Shown: positions 33,844 through 42,525 of the stretch, in pieces
Layout: every line of letters starts with the position of its first letter
How positions within the stretch are numbered: the stretch's first letter is position 1
The notes under the pieces: generated by a model
Databases searched by the model: none
What the model was told of the DNA's origin: nothing
What the model saw: the letters and a program-made list of their open reading frames with translations, nothing else
NCBI RefSeq assembly: GCF_008329585.1
Contig: NZ_NPKP01000006.1
Coordinates: 310,001 to 374,000, forward strand
Length of the DNA stretch: 64,000 nt
From: Mycolicibacterium sp. P9-22
Lineage (GTDB): Bacteria > Actinomycetota > Actinomycetes > Mycobacteriales > Mycobacteriaceae
Direction: 5' to 3'
Translations under genes and position numbers: made by a program

Positions 33844-35309
33844 CGGATACGGACGATGTCAGTCCCGTCCCGGCGGCCGAAGTAGCGGCCTGGGACTACG
33901 AGTCCGACGTGGTGATCGCCGGCTACGGTGTGGCGGGTGCCGCCGCCGCGGTTGAAGCGGCCCGAACCGGTGCCGATGTGCTGGTCCTGGAATGGACTGG
34001 ATCCTGGGGTGGGGCCGCCGCCATGGCCGGTGGATTCATCTATCTCGGGGGCGGCACCGCCCTCCAGAAGGCCTGTGGTTTCGACGATTCTGTGGACAAT
34101 ATGGTCGCCTATCTGAATTCGGCGATGGGCCCTGGGGCTGATGAGACGCGCATCGCCGATTACTGCCAGGGCAGTGTCGCCCACTTCGACTGGCTGGTGG
34201 ACTGCGGGGTTCCATTCCGCGCGGCGTTCTACTCGGAGCCCGGCTGGGAACCGATGGGCGATGAAGGTCTGATGTACAGCGGCGGCGAGAACTCGTTCCC
34301 GTTCAACACCATCGCCTCGCCGGTGCCTCGCGGGCACATCCCGCAGATGTCCGACAAGAAGCAGGGTGAGGCCAGCGCCGGCTTCATTCTGATGAAGCAT
34401 CTCGTGGGGACGGCCACGGCCGCCGGCGCCCGGTCGGTCTACGACGTGCGGGTCCAGCGCCTGGTGGTGGACACGGACGGCCGCGTCGTGGGCGTCCGCG
34501 GTCGTCAGTACGGCAAGGAGGTGACCATCCGTGCCCGTCGCGGCGTGGTGCTGGCGACCGGCAGCTTCGCGTACAACGAGAAAATGGTGGCTGCCCACGC
34601 ACCGAGAATCGCCGGCCGTCCTGCCGCGTCCGTGGAGCAGCACGATGGGCAGGCCGTTCGGATGGCCCAAGCGCTCGGAGCTGGATTGGCGCATATGGAT
34701 GCCACCGAGGTCGCCATCTTCATCGATCCGCAGCAACTGGTACGCGGAATCCTCGTCAACGGGCGCGGCCAACGCTACGTCGCCGAGGACACCTATCCCG
34801 GCCGGATCGGCCAACTGACCCTGTACCACCAGGACAACACCGCATATCTGATCATCGACGGCGATGCCCACGAAGAAGCCGTGAAGTCGCTCTCCCCCAT
34901 GCTGATGGTGGGCCAGCCGACGTGGGTGTGCGACTCGGTTGCCGAGCTGGAACGCGAGATGGGTTTGGCACCCGACTCACTGCAGAACACCGTCGCCGCC
35001 TACAACGCGGCCGCAGAGCGGGGCGAGGATCCGCTGCTGCACAAGAAGGCAGAGTGGTTGCGTCCCATCGGCACTCCCGTCGGCGCGATCGATCTGCGGG
35101 AAAGTACCGGCGGTTTCACTCTCGGCGGTTTGACCACCAGCCTCGACGGAGAGGTTCTGCACGTTGGCGGTGCCCCGATTCCCGGACTCTTTGCGGCCGG
35201 CCGGTCGGCCGCCGGTCTGGCCGCCTGGGGGTATTCCAGCGGGATATCGCTGGGTGACGGCAGTTTCTATGGACGCCGTGCCGGACGGGCTGCTGCTGCA
35301 GCCGGCTGA
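33840..35309 (+). CDS. KstD-like FAD-dependent dehydrogenase (fumarate reductase/succinate dehydrogenase flavoprotein family)
   Basis: About 489 residues from the GTG at 33840 that overlaps hsaC (GTGA). FAD motif VVIAGYGVAGAAAAVEAARTGADVLVLE, and a second flavin contact GGAAAMAGGFIYLGGGTALQ. The C-terminus reads GLFAAGRSAAGLAAWGYSSGISLGDG. The usual KstD motif YPGxGxTIG is replaced by WGYSSGISLGDG, so it is probably not a standard delta1-dehydrogenase. It may act on another ring position or be a reductase. It ends the hsaA-hsaC transcript, and a hairpin follows at 35332-35358. Confidence 0.85.
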   Translation: MTDTDDVSPVPAAEVAAWDYESDVVIAGYGVAGAAAAVEAARTGADVLVLEWTGSWGGAAAMAGGFIYLGGGTALQKACGFDDSVDNMVAYLNSAMGPGADETRIADYCQGSVAHFDWLVDCGVPFRAAFYSEPGWEPMGDEGLMYSGGENSFPFNTIASPVPRGHIPQMSDKKQGEASAGFILMKHLVGTATAAGARSVYDVRVQRLVVDTDGRVVGVRGRQYGKEVTIRARRGVVLATGSFAYNEKMVAAHAPRIAGRPAASVEQHDGQAVRMAQALGAGLAHMDATEVAIFIDPQQLVRGILVNGRGQRYVAEDTYPGRIGQLTLYHQDNTAYLIIDGDAHEEAVKSLSPMLMVGQPTWVCDSVAELEREMGLAPDSLQNTVAAYNAAAERGEDPLLHKKAEWLRPIGTPVGAIDLRESTGGFTLGGLTTSLDGEVLHVGGAPIPGLFAAGRSAAGLAAWGYSSGISLGDGSFYGRRAGRAAAAAG

Positions 35310-35331
35310 TCCTTTCGGCTCATCCGACATC

Positions 35332-35374
35332 TGACCTGCATCTCGTCGATGCAGGTCACATGTCGTTGCAGGTC
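35332..35374. repeat. hairpin plus repeated TGCAGGTC elements
   Basis: TGACCTGCATC (35332-35342) pairs perfectly with GATGCAGGTCA (35348-35358) over a 5-base loop, 22 bases past the flavoprotein stop. It could terminate that transcript. A further TGCAGGTC at 35367-35374 repeats the right arm 17 bases later. GTCACATG (35355-35362) can pair with CATGTGAC (35378-35385). Terminator and protein-binding roles are both possible. Confidence 0.5.
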
Positions 35375-35408
35375 GCTCATGTGACAACCCACACACCGAT
35401 GTGGTACA

Positions 35409-35441
35409 AACAGGCATATTCCTAATAGGCATATACCTGTT
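35409..35441. promoter_or_regulatory. candidate IclR operator
   Basis: AACAGG (35409-35414) and CCTGTT (35436-35441) form an inverted repeat enclosing two direct AGGCATAT repeats (35412-35419, 35427-35434; period 15). It is AT-rich against the background and ends 28 bases before the IclR start, suiting autoregulation. Confidence 0.5.
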
Positions 35442-35469
35442 AGGCCGATCGCCGTCACAGGAGGACATC

Positions 35470-36321
35470 ATGACCGTGAACGCACTCACGCCCGATTCCG
35501 CCACCCCCAGCGCGGTCATCGACCGCGTCTCGCTGGTCCTGGAGGCCTTCGAGGGGCCCGGTCGACTGACCCTGGCGCAGATCGTCCGCCGCACCGGCCT
35601 GCCCCGCTCATCTGCTCACCGGATGCTGGAGCGGCTGGTCCAACTTCGTTGGCTGCGCCGCAGCGGACGCGATTACGAATTGGGCATGCGACTGGTCGAA
35701 CTGGGCTCGCTGGCGGTACACCAGGACCGCCTGCACCGAGCGGCAACACCGTTGCTGCACGAACTGCACCGCGCGACCGGCCTGGTGGTGCACCTGGCGG
35801 TGCTCCAAGGCACGGATGTGGTCTACATGGACAAGGTTGGCGATCGACTGACCGCCGCAATCCCGACCCGCGTCGGTGGACGCCAACCGGCGCACTGCAC
35901 AGCCGTGGGTAAGGCGATACTCGCCTACTCCGCCAACCGGGCCTCAAACGAGGACACGTTGCCCCGCAAGACCAAGTACTCGATCAACAGCCCGGCCCAG
36001 CTCAACGCTGAGATGGCGAAGGTCCATGCCCACGGGGTGGCGTTCGACCGCGAAGAGTCGCTCGCTGGATTCGGTTGCGTCGCAGCGCCTATCGGCAGCC
36101 TGGGCGAGGCCGTCGCCGCGGTGTCAGTCTGCGGGCCGATGAGTCGGATGACGTTCGACCAACGGCTGGCCGCCCCGGTGCGCATGACAGCGATGAACAT
36201 CTGGCGCAATGTCGACGACGGGGTACAACGCGTGGCGCCGACCCTGCAACAGGTCCGCCCGCTGCGCGGCGGCCCAACTGCGCGGCCCGCGACGAACGGC
36301 GCCGGACTACAGTTCGCATGA
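35470..36321 (+). CDS. IclR-family transcriptional regulator
   Basis: 283 residues from an ATG with AGGAGG five bases upstream (35459-35464). N-terminal winged helix (VIDRVSLVLEAFEGPGRLTLAQIVRRTGLPRSSAHRMLERLVQLRWL), then the IclR effector domain with GDRLTAAIPTRVGGRQPAHCTAVGKAILAY and the closing AAPIGSLGEAVAAVSVCGP. The conserved pattern HCTAxGKA is intact. It overlaps the esterase by four bases (ATGA), so the two are cotranscribed. Repeats upstream suggest it controls itself. Its other targets are unknown. It might regulate only the esterase and neighbouring OYE gene. Confidence 0.92.
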   Translation: MTVNALTPDSATPSAVIDRVSLVLEAFEGPGRLTLAQIVRRTGLPRSSAHRMLERLVQLRWLRRSGRDYELGMRLVELGSLAVHQDRLHRAATPLLHELHRATGLVVHLAVLQGTDVVYMDKVGDRLTAAIPTRVGGRQPAHCTAVGKAILAYSANRASNEDTLPRKTKYSINSPAQLNAEMAKVHAHGVAFDREESLAGFGCVAAPIGSLGEAVAAVSVCGPMSRMTFDQRLAAPVRMTAMNIWRNVDDGVQRVAPTLQQVRPLRGGPTARPATNGAGLQFA

Positions 36322-37259
36322 GCCTCGATCCGCAGATCGCCGAGATCATCGATGCACTCGACGGGGGTTTCCCTGCCGTCCAGACGATGCCGGCGGCAGA
36401 TGTACGTGCCATTATCCGATCCCGCCTCGTCGCCCCAGCCGAGCCGGAGGCTGTCGCCACCGTCGAGAATCGGCTGGTGGATGTCCCGGACGGGCAGGTA
36501 CCGATCCGGGTCTACCGGCCCGAGCAACGATCAGCCGGTCGACTACCGATTTTGGTCTACGCGCACGGCGGCGGGTTCGTATTCTGCGACCTGGACAGCC
36601 ATGACGGTCTGTGCCGGAACCTCGCCAATCGCCTTGACTACATCGTCATCTCGGTGGGTTACCGATTGGCGCCCGAACACGCGTGGCCCTCATGTGCCGA
36701 AGACGTATACGCGGTGACCGAATGGGTCTCCGGCCACGCCATCGAACTCGACGGCGACCCGTCACGCCTGATGATCGGAGGCGACAGCGCCGGTGGCAAC
36801 CTGGCTGCTGTCACGACGCTGATGGTCCGCGACCGCAGCGGCCCGGCACTGGCCGCACAGTTACTCCTCTATCCGATGATCGCGCCCGACTTCAGCACCG
36901 AGTCCTATCGTCGATTCGGCAGCGGCTACTACAACCCCGAACCTGCGTTGCGGTGGTACTGGGACCAATACGTACCCAGCGATGTCGACCGCAACCACCC
37001 ATACGCGTCTCCCCTGCATGCCGATCTGGCCGGGCTCCCTCCGGCGGTAGTGGCCATCGCCGGCCATGATCCGCTGCGGGACGAGGGACTCGCCTACGGT
37101 CGAGCGCTGAGCGACGCCGGCGTGCACACCATCGTCCGACGGTTCGAGGGCGGCATTCACGGCTTCATGACGATGCCGATGCTCGACCTGGCCCATGAGG
37201 CGCGGGATACGGTGTGCCGAGACCTCCGTGATCTGGTGGACGACAGCACCCCCCGCTGA
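36318..37259 (+). CDS. alpha/beta hydrolase, hormone-sensitive-lipase type esterase
   Basis: 313-residue family IV esterase. Oxyanion motif YAHGGGFVF, nucleophile elbow GGDSAGGNLAA, acid in AGHDPLRDEG and His in EGGIHGFMTM. The start is the ATG overlapping the IclR stop, since upstream codons of the same frame are shadow. No signal peptide, so it is cytoplasmic. In this cluster such an esterase could open an ester or lactone made by one of the BVMOs. A similar enzyme is encoded at 51099. Confidence 0.92.
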   Translation: MSLDPQIAEIIDALDGGFPAVQTMPAADVRAIIRSRLVAPAEPEAVATVENRLVDVPDGQVPIRVYRPEQRSAGRLPILVYAHGGGFVFCDLDSHDGLCRNLANRLDYIVISVGYRLAPEHAWPSCAEDVYAVTEWVSGHAIELDGDPSRLMIGGDSAGGNLAAVTTLMVRDRSGPALAAQLLLYPMIAPDFSTESYRRFGSGYYNPEPALRWYWDQYVPSDVDRNHPYASPLHADLAGLPPAVVAIAGHDPLRDEGLAYGRALSDAGVHTIVRRFEGGIHGFMTMPMLDLAHEARDTVCRDLRDLVDDSTPR

Positions 37260-37272
37260 CGATGCGGGATCG

Positions 37273-38490
37273 CTACACCGTACCCGCCGAGACTTCCGTG
37301 CTGCCGTACCGCTGCACCGGATCGAGCACGCAGTGGGTCCGGCCGTAAACCGTCACCATGCACTTGTTGTTGTGATTGCACCTACTGCGGGTGTCGGGAT
37401 CGACCTGCATCCGCCGGATCAAATCCGGCTCGCGCAATAGGGCTCGGCCCATGGCGACAAATGAAAAGCCCTCGCTCATTGCCGTTTCGACGTGGTCGCG
37501 GCCGGTGATGCCACCCAACAGCACCAACTGGGTGTGGCGCATCACCGGGACGAACTGGCGCGCCGCATCCAACATGTAGAGATCGCGATAGGGATACTGG
37601 CCCAGTGCCCATTTACCCATCATCCGAAGAGGCAGGCGCATGTGCGCGGGCATGATCCGCGCGAACTCCTTGACGGGTACATCGCCCCGGAACAGATACA
37701 TCGGCTTGAACACCGACGACCCCTGGGTCAGTTCGATGGCATCGAGTGTCTGATCAGTGTCAAGCAGTTGCGCGGTACGCAAGGACTCATCGATCCAGAT
37801 GCTGCCGGGAAGACCATCGTCCATATCCAGCTTAGCGATGACCGCTATACGGTCGCCGACCGTGTCGCGGACTTTTCTGGCGATCTCACGGACAAAGCGG
37901 GAGCGGTTATCGATATCGCCGCCATACTCGTCGCGACGCCGGTTGATCAGGGGGCTGAGGAATGAGCTCGGCAGATACAAGTGCCCGAAATGTAGTTCCA
38001 CCGCGTCGAACCCGGAATCGACGGCGATCTGCGCCGCCGCACCGAATTGATCAACCACCTCGTGAATCTCGGTCCGGGTGATCATACGGCAATAGGCCAT
38101 GGACGCCGGATTGAGGAACCGGCTCGGCGCCAGCGGGGTGACTCCCGAGAGCTGCTTGTGGGCGACCACTCCCGCATGACCGAGTTGCGCAGAAATGGCG
38201 GCACCGGCCGCGTGCACAGCATCGGTCAGCTTCCGAAGGCCTGGCAGCGCAGCGGTATTCATCACGATTTGACCGGGAGCACTCGCGGCCTCAGCCGACA
38301 CGCAACAGTAGGCGACGGTAGTCATGCCGACGCCCCCCTCGGCGAAACTGCGATGGAATGCCACAAGGTCGTCGGTGACCAGACCATCCGGTGAGCGGCC
38401 CTCGGAAGTGGCGGCCTTGATCACCCGGTTTCTCAGCTTGACCGCGCCGAGGTGAGCCTGGGCGAACGGATCTGGGTGCACTGAGTCCAT
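37273..38490 (-). CDS. NADH:flavin oxidoreductase, old yellow enzyme family
   Basis: 405-residue OYE-type barrel: LRNRVIKAATSEGRS at the start, QLGHAGVVA, DAVELHFGHLYLPSSFLSPLINRRRDEYGG and the phosphate-binding end FSFVAMGRALLREPDL. The segment after it, CNHNNKCMVTVYGRTHCVLDP, carries three Cys near the C-terminus. The iron-sulphur and second nucleotide domains of the long BaiH/2,4-dienoyl-CoA reductase form are lacking, although the length exceeds a minimal OYE. It could reduce a C=C next to a ketone in a steroid or CoA ester. It is divergent from the plus-strand pair at 38592 and convergent with the esterase across 13 bases. Confidence 0.88.
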   Translation of the reverse strand: MDSVHPDPFAQAHLGAVKLRNRVIKAATSEGRSPDGLVTDDLVAFHRSFAEGGVGMTTVAYCCVSAEAASAPGQIVMNTAALPGLRKLTDAVHAAGAAISAQLGHAGVVAHKQLSGVTPLAPSRFLNPASMAYCRMITRTEIHEVVDQFGAAAQIAVDSGFDAVELHFGHLYLPSSFLSPLINRRRDEYGGDIDNRSRFVREIARKVRDTVGDRIAVIAKLDMDDGLPGSIWIDESLRTAQLLDTDQTLDAIELTQGSSVFKPMYLFRGDVPVKEFARIMPAHMRLPLRMMGKWALGQYPYRDLYMLDAARQFVPVMRHTQLVLLGGITGRDHVETAMSEGFSFVAMGRALLREPDLIRRMQVDPDTRSRCNHNNKCMVTVYGRTHCVLDPVQRYGSTEVSAGTV

Positions 38491-38531
38491 CGGACCACCG
38501 TCACGTGCGACACCGCAACATTCAACGCGCC

Positions 38532-38548
38532 CTCCCGTTGGCCGGGAC
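38532..38548. promoter_or_regulatory. copy of the cluster-wide operator-like motif in a divergent promoter
   Basis: CTCCCGTTGGCCGGGAC lies between the OYE gene (start 38490, minus) and the small protein gene at 38592 (plus), the only promoter space for both. Confidence 0.5.
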
Positions 38549-38591
38549 CAGCGGTTACGGCGGCGGGGGCCGGGTTCGTAGCCTCACGTGC

Positions 38592-38939
38592 ATGGCAGAC
38601 GGTGAGGTCTACGTGATCGACCGGGTGGTCACCCAACCCGGTTGCACGCGAACGTTCGTCGACGCGTACCTCACCGGGTACGCTCCCGGCGCACGAAACC
38701 GCGGGATGACGTTGCGGCACGTTCTGGTCAGCCCCCCAATCTGGTTCGACGACCAGAGCAACGTCGTCACCGTCATGTGGTCGCTGCCCAGCGCACAGGC
38801 ATGGTGGGAGATGACATGGCAGGGCCGCCCGGACCCCGACCTGGGGCAATGGTGGGACGGTGTCGGGAATCTCGTCAGTGAACGCAGCCGAAGCGTTGCC
38901 GCCGACGCCGCCGACGTGGACGGGTTGTGCGATGTTTGA
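38592..38939 (+). CDS. small protein of unknown function (NIPSNAP/Dabb-like ferredoxin fold suspected)
   Basis: 115 residues starting MADGEVYVIDRVVTQPGCTR. The pattern VIDRVV..PG..RTFVDAYLTGYAPGARNRGMTLRHVLVSP, then VVTVMWSLPSAQAWWEM, resembles dimeric alpha/beta-barrel proteins that bind small hydrophobic molecules. I do not recognise a named family. The start has no clear ribosome binding site, and the frame is open back to 38505. It overlaps the next gene by eight bases, so the two are translated together and may act as partners. Confidence 0.7.
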   Translation: MADGEVYVIDRVVTQPGCTRTFVDAYLTGYAPGARNRGMTLRHVLVSPPIWFDDQSNVVTVMWSLPSAQAWWEMTWQGRPDPDLGQWWDGVGNLVSERSRSVAADAADVDGLCDV

Positions 38940-39558
38940 GGTGGTCCGGTTGATCGACGTCGACCCGGCCGCACGCGACGATCTCGCCGAGGCGCTGCGT
39001 TCGGCGGCAATGCACTCCGGCGCTGCGGGCCACCTGGTGGCGCCCACGCTGCCCGGGGTGCGCAACGGCGGCGACCTCATCCTTCGCCTTCGCTACCGCG
39101 ATGCCGGCCAGTGGACTTCGGCAGCAGAAGTTTTCGAAGATCTTCTGACCGCTCCCGGCGTCAGCCATGTCAACGGCGCCACCTACAGCGGCGTGCCGAT
39201 TTCGACAACTAATCGCAGCGCCACCATCTACCGGACACTGCTGTTGCGCGTTCATCCCGGCACTGCCGATCACGCGATGACCCGTTTCGAGGAGGAACTC
39301 CGTCTGCTACCGAGCTACGTGCCGTCCATCCATACGTGGCAACTCAGTCGCGTCGACACGGCTGTGGGCACCTCGGAATGGACACATGTCTTCGAGCAGG
39401 AGTTTGCCGATCTAAAGGGTCTCACCGGTCCCTATCTGATGCACCCCATCCATTGGGCATACGTCGACCGCTGGTTCGACCCCGAGTGCCCCGAGTCCAT
39501 CGTCCGAGACAGGGTATGTCACAGCTACTGCTCCAGCCCCGGCGGGCTGCTCGATTAG
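38932..39558 (+). CDS. protein with a stress-responsive alpha/beta barrel (Dabb)-like domain
   Basis: 208 residues. The N-terminal part (FEVVRLIDVDPAARDDLAEA) and the C-terminal part (RTLLLRVHPGTADHAMTRFEEELRLLPSYVPSIHTWQLSRVD, then WTHVFEQEFADLKGLTGPYL) are two ferredoxin-like repeats. The second is a fairly clear Dabb domain with the typical MHPIHWAYVDRWFDPECPE end. Dabb proteins include small cyclases and lyases. Here the role is unknown. Coupled to the gene before it, it may assist ring chemistry in the cluster. Confidence 0.75.
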   Translation: MFEVVRLIDVDPAARDDLAEALRSAAMHSGAAGHLVAPTLPGVRNGGDLILRLRYRDAGQWTSAAEVFEDLLTAPGVSHVNGATYSGVPISTTNRSATIYRTLLLRVHPGTADHAMTRFEEELRLLPSYVPSIHTWQLSRVDTAVGTSEWTHVFEQEFADLKGLTGPYLMHPIHWAYVDRWFDPECPESIVRDRVCHSYCSSPGGLLD

Positions 39559-39623
39559 CCGGCACGATCCCGGAAAGGCATCCAGCACCTACGGCGTGTC
39601 ACCGCTGAGTCATGCGGCACGGG

Positions 39624-40511
39624 TCAGAGACCGGCCGGCCTGATATTCGGATTCGCCGCGCCGGGTGGATCCAGTGCTGGCAGCACAGATTTCCCGTCCA
39701 GCGAGTGCACCGCCAGCTCCTGCGACCACGGATAGTGCAGGCTGAATGCGACCAGACCGGTCCGTTCGGCGGCGGGCAGATGGCACATTGCCAGGACTGT
39801 TTCGGCAAGATACTCGACCGGCTCGGTGGGGAAGGTCGACGGAATCAGTGACGACGCGCCGGGAGTGCGCACAGCGGTCGATGGCCCGACGCAGTTGACA
39901 GCGATGTTGGAATCCAGCACCTCGGCGGCGAACCCCTGTGTCAGCCGGTGCAGCGCTGCTTTGCACGACGCGTAGATGACATCCCCCGAGGACTTGTTGT
40001 ACTCGCGGTATGGTCGCGCCGGTGCCAGGCCGGTAACCGAGCCGATGTTGACGATCCACCCTGCCCCTTGCTCCCGCATATGCGGCACAGCGGCTTTTGC
40101 GAGTGCGAACGGAGTCCGCAGGTAATGCTCCACTGTCCGGTCGAACGTCGCCATGTCCATCTGGTCAACCATGGCGTAGTCGGCGTAGCCGGCGTTGTTC
40201 ACCAGGATGTCGATGCGTCCGAGCCGTCCCACGACCTCGCCGACCAGGCTGTCCCGCTGGGTTGGATCCTCAAGGTCTGCAGCCAGACCTATTGCCTTGC
40301 CACCTGCCGCTTCGATCAGCGTGATGGTCTCGTCGATCGTGCCGGGCAGCGCGGTAGTCACTCCGCCGCGGGCGGACTGCGACGGACTGTATGCCCGCGC
40401 CGTGACGGCGACGGTGGCACCCTCGGCCGCCAACCGTTGCGCGATCGCGCGCCCGATGCCCCTGCTGCTTCCGGTGACCAGGGCCGTCCTACCGGCCAGC
40501 AAGCCGGTCAT
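39624..40511 (-). CDS. short-chain dehydrogenase/reductase
   Basis: 295-residue SDR from the ATG at 40511, which overlaps the BVMO stop (ATGA). Cofactor motif TALVTGSSRGIGRA near the N-terminus, VTARAYS after strand two, LVNNAGYADYA, Ser in VNIGSVTG and YASCK as YxxxK. An insert at about 38-55 (PSQSARGGVTTALPGT) and a C-terminal extension of about 40 residues beyond the core resemble HSD-like SDRs of steroid clusters. The pairing with a BVMO suggests it makes the ketone that the BVMO oxidises. Confidence 0.9.
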   Translation of the reverse strand: MTGLLAGRTALVTGSSRGIGRAIAQRLAAEGATVAVTARAYSPSQSARGGVTTALPGTIDETITLIEAAGGKAIGLAADLEDPTQRDSLVGEVVGRLGRIDILVNNAGYADYAMVDQMDMATFDRTVEHYLRTPFALAKAAVPHMREQGAGWIVNIGSVTGLAPARPYREYNKSSGDVIYASCKAALHRLTQGFAAEVLDSNIAVNCVGPSTAVRTPGASSLIPSTFPTEPVEYLAETVLAMCHLPAAERTGLVAFSLHYPWSQELAVHSLDGKSVLPALDPPGAANPNIRPAGL

Positions 40512-42424
40512 CGCAGCACGAAATCGGATTCGATCGGGGCCCGATGCTGTTGCCAGAGATCGACGAGGCGGAATGGGGTAGAGACGACCACCCGCCCGGA
40601 GCCGGACCGGTAATAGGTGTGCGCGGTGGGTGTATGGCACCACACCGTGCGGGACATCGCGGAGTCGATTTCAGCGACATACGCGTCGAATGCGCTCTGG
40701 GTGACCTCCATGGTGGTGGCTCCGCGCAGGGCCATCAGTTGTAGGCATTCGGCGATGTAGTGGGAATTCACCTCGATCGTCAGGTTGGCCCCTGCACCGT
40801 GTCCCGGGCTGTAGTTGGGCGCCGACATGACGAAAAGGTTCGGGAATCCCGGTACCGTGCCGCCGCGGTATGCGCTCGGGCTCTCACCCCACACCTCGGT
40901 CAACTTGCCACCGTCGCGGCCCCTGATGTCGATCGTGGACAGGAAATCGAGGTGGTAGCCGGTTGCGTAAATGATGACATCCAGGTCTATCTGGCGTCCG
41001 TCGCGGGTCCGGATGCCCGCCGCGTTGACCTCAGCGGGTTCGCTCGCTTCGACGTCCACATGTTCGCGAGCGAGTGCGGCGTAATAACCGCCCGGGTCAC
41101 GAATAATGCGTTTCCCGTACGGCGCGAAATCGGGGGTCACCTTCTTCGCGAGTTCGCTACCCGCACCAAATGTTTCATCGATGTACTGAAGGCACATCTG
41201 CAGCAGGACATCGTTGGCCGGTGAGATCGACAAGTGATCCTTTGCCCACTCCGGATCCAGCTGGATCACCGGGTAATTGTTGTCGGCGGTCGCCCAATAG
41301 GCCTTGAGCCGATGCCAGTTCGCATAGAACGGAAGATGCCTGCCGAGGTAACGGCGGTGTGCGGGAACCTCATCGGACTTTCGTCTGCGCGGTGCCACCC
41401 AGTGCGGCTGGCGCTGGAAGACCGTCAGATGTTGAACTTCATCGACACAGGCATCGACAATCTGCACCGCTGTGCATCCCGCGCCGATGATGGCGACGCG
41501 CTTGCCGGCCAAGTCCAGGTCTGAATCCCATTGCGCAGTATGCACGCTGATGCCGTTGAAACTCTCTCGGCCTTTCAGATCGGGCATGCGGGGACGGTTG
41601 AGATAGCCCGCGGCGGTGATCACCACCCGGGAATAGCTGATGTCACGATTACCCTGCGAATCCACCGAGTGGATCTGCCATTGCGCCCGGTCATCATCCC
41701 ACCAGAGTGCCTCCACCTCGGTACCGAACCGGGTGTGGTCGCGCAGCTTGTGTTTATCGGCCAACTGCACCAGGTAGGCCTGATACTCCGAACCCTGCGG
41801 ATAGTAGTTGGACCAATCCGGGTTGACGTCGCGCGACAGCGAATAATACGCCGCGGGTGTGTCCACGCCGATGCCCGGATAGGTAGTGGTGAGCCATGTC
41901 CCACCCACTTCGTGATTGCGATCAAAGATCTCGAACGTCGCCCCACTCTCGGCAGCGGCCATCGCCGCGGTCATCCCGGCCATACCCGCACCGATGATCG
42001 CGACGCTGAGCGTGTCGGGGATGGGCACGGTTCGCGGCAACGTCGGTTGCGACGGCTGGAATCCGCCTTGTTCGAGCAGCAAATCCACCTGTTCATCGGG
42101 GACCTCGGATCCGAGGGCCACCGGCAAGAGGCGGGCAAAGAACTCCCGGTCCACCGCGATATCGGCGGGCCCATCGGCGAGGGCGGCACAAATCCGCTCC
42201 ACCAGGGCCTCGACGGTGTCGGGATCGGCGACGCCGGCACGTTCCGGAGGGTTGGGGATATGCGAGATCTTGTCGGCGAAGCGGTCGAGCTCCGCCACAT
42301 CGCCGGTGAGCTGCGCGAGCACGGCGAGCAACACGCCAGGGTCCGCGCTCCGGAGATTATCCCGCAGCTCCTCGTCATCGGGCGCCACGGCCGATGTCAC
42401 GTCGGACGTTGAGGTGGAGGTCAT
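40508..42424 (-). CDS. Baeyer-Villiger monooxygenase with N-terminal extension
   Basis: About 638 residues. Before the flavin motif VAIIGAGMAGMTAAMAAAES (from about 130) lies an all-helical extension (ELRDNLRSADPGVLLAVLAQLTGD), as in 4-hydroxyacetophenone and some steroid BVMOs. Fingerprint FNGISVHTAQW (FxGxxxHxxxW), NADPH motif VAIIGAGCTAVQIVDA, and the conserved GGTWLTTTYPGIGVDTPAAYYS. The start is taken at the second Met (42424). It is transcribed with the SDR at 39624 and is divergent from the acyl-CoA ligase. A likely reaction is insertion of oxygen next to a ring or side-chain ketone of a steroid. Confidence 0.92.
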   Translation of the reverse strand: MTSTSTSDVTSAVAPDDEELRDNLRSADPGVLLAVLAQLTGDVAELDRFADKISHIPNPPERAGVADPDTVEALVERICAALADGPADIAVDREFFARLLPVALGSEVPDEQVDLLLEQGGFQPSQPTLPRTVPIPDTLSVAIIGAGMAGMTAAMAAAESGATFEIFDRNHEVGGTWLTTTYPGIGVDTPAAYYSLSRDVNPDWSNYYPQGSEYQAYLVQLADKHKLRDHTRFGTEVEALWWDDDRAQWQIHSVDSQGNRDISYSRVVITAAGYLNRPRMPDLKGRESFNGISVHTAQWDSDLDLAGKRVAIIGAGCTAVQIVDACVDEVQHLTVFQRQPHWVAPRRRKSDEVPAHRRYLGRHLPFYANWHRLKAYWATADNNYPVIQLDPEWAKDHLSISPANDVLLQMCLQYIDETFGAGSELAKKVTPDFAPYGKRIIRDPGGYYAALAREHVDVEASEPAEVNAAGIRTRDGRQIDLDVIIYATGYHLDFLSTIDIRGRDGGKLTEVWGESPSAYRGGTVPGFPNLFVMSAPNYSPGHGAGANLTIEVNSHYIAECLQLMALRGATTMEVTQSAFDAYVAEIDSAMSRTVWCHTPTAHTYYRSGSGRVVVSTPFRLVDLWQQHRAPIESDFVLR

Positions 42425-42525
42425 GACACGAGTATCTGAGTGCAACGTCGGCGGAGGCAGCGGTCTGTCTACTGAGCGGGAGACGGGCAGCCCGCGGCAT
42501 GGTCGCGCGTCCTACCCTTCGCCAC

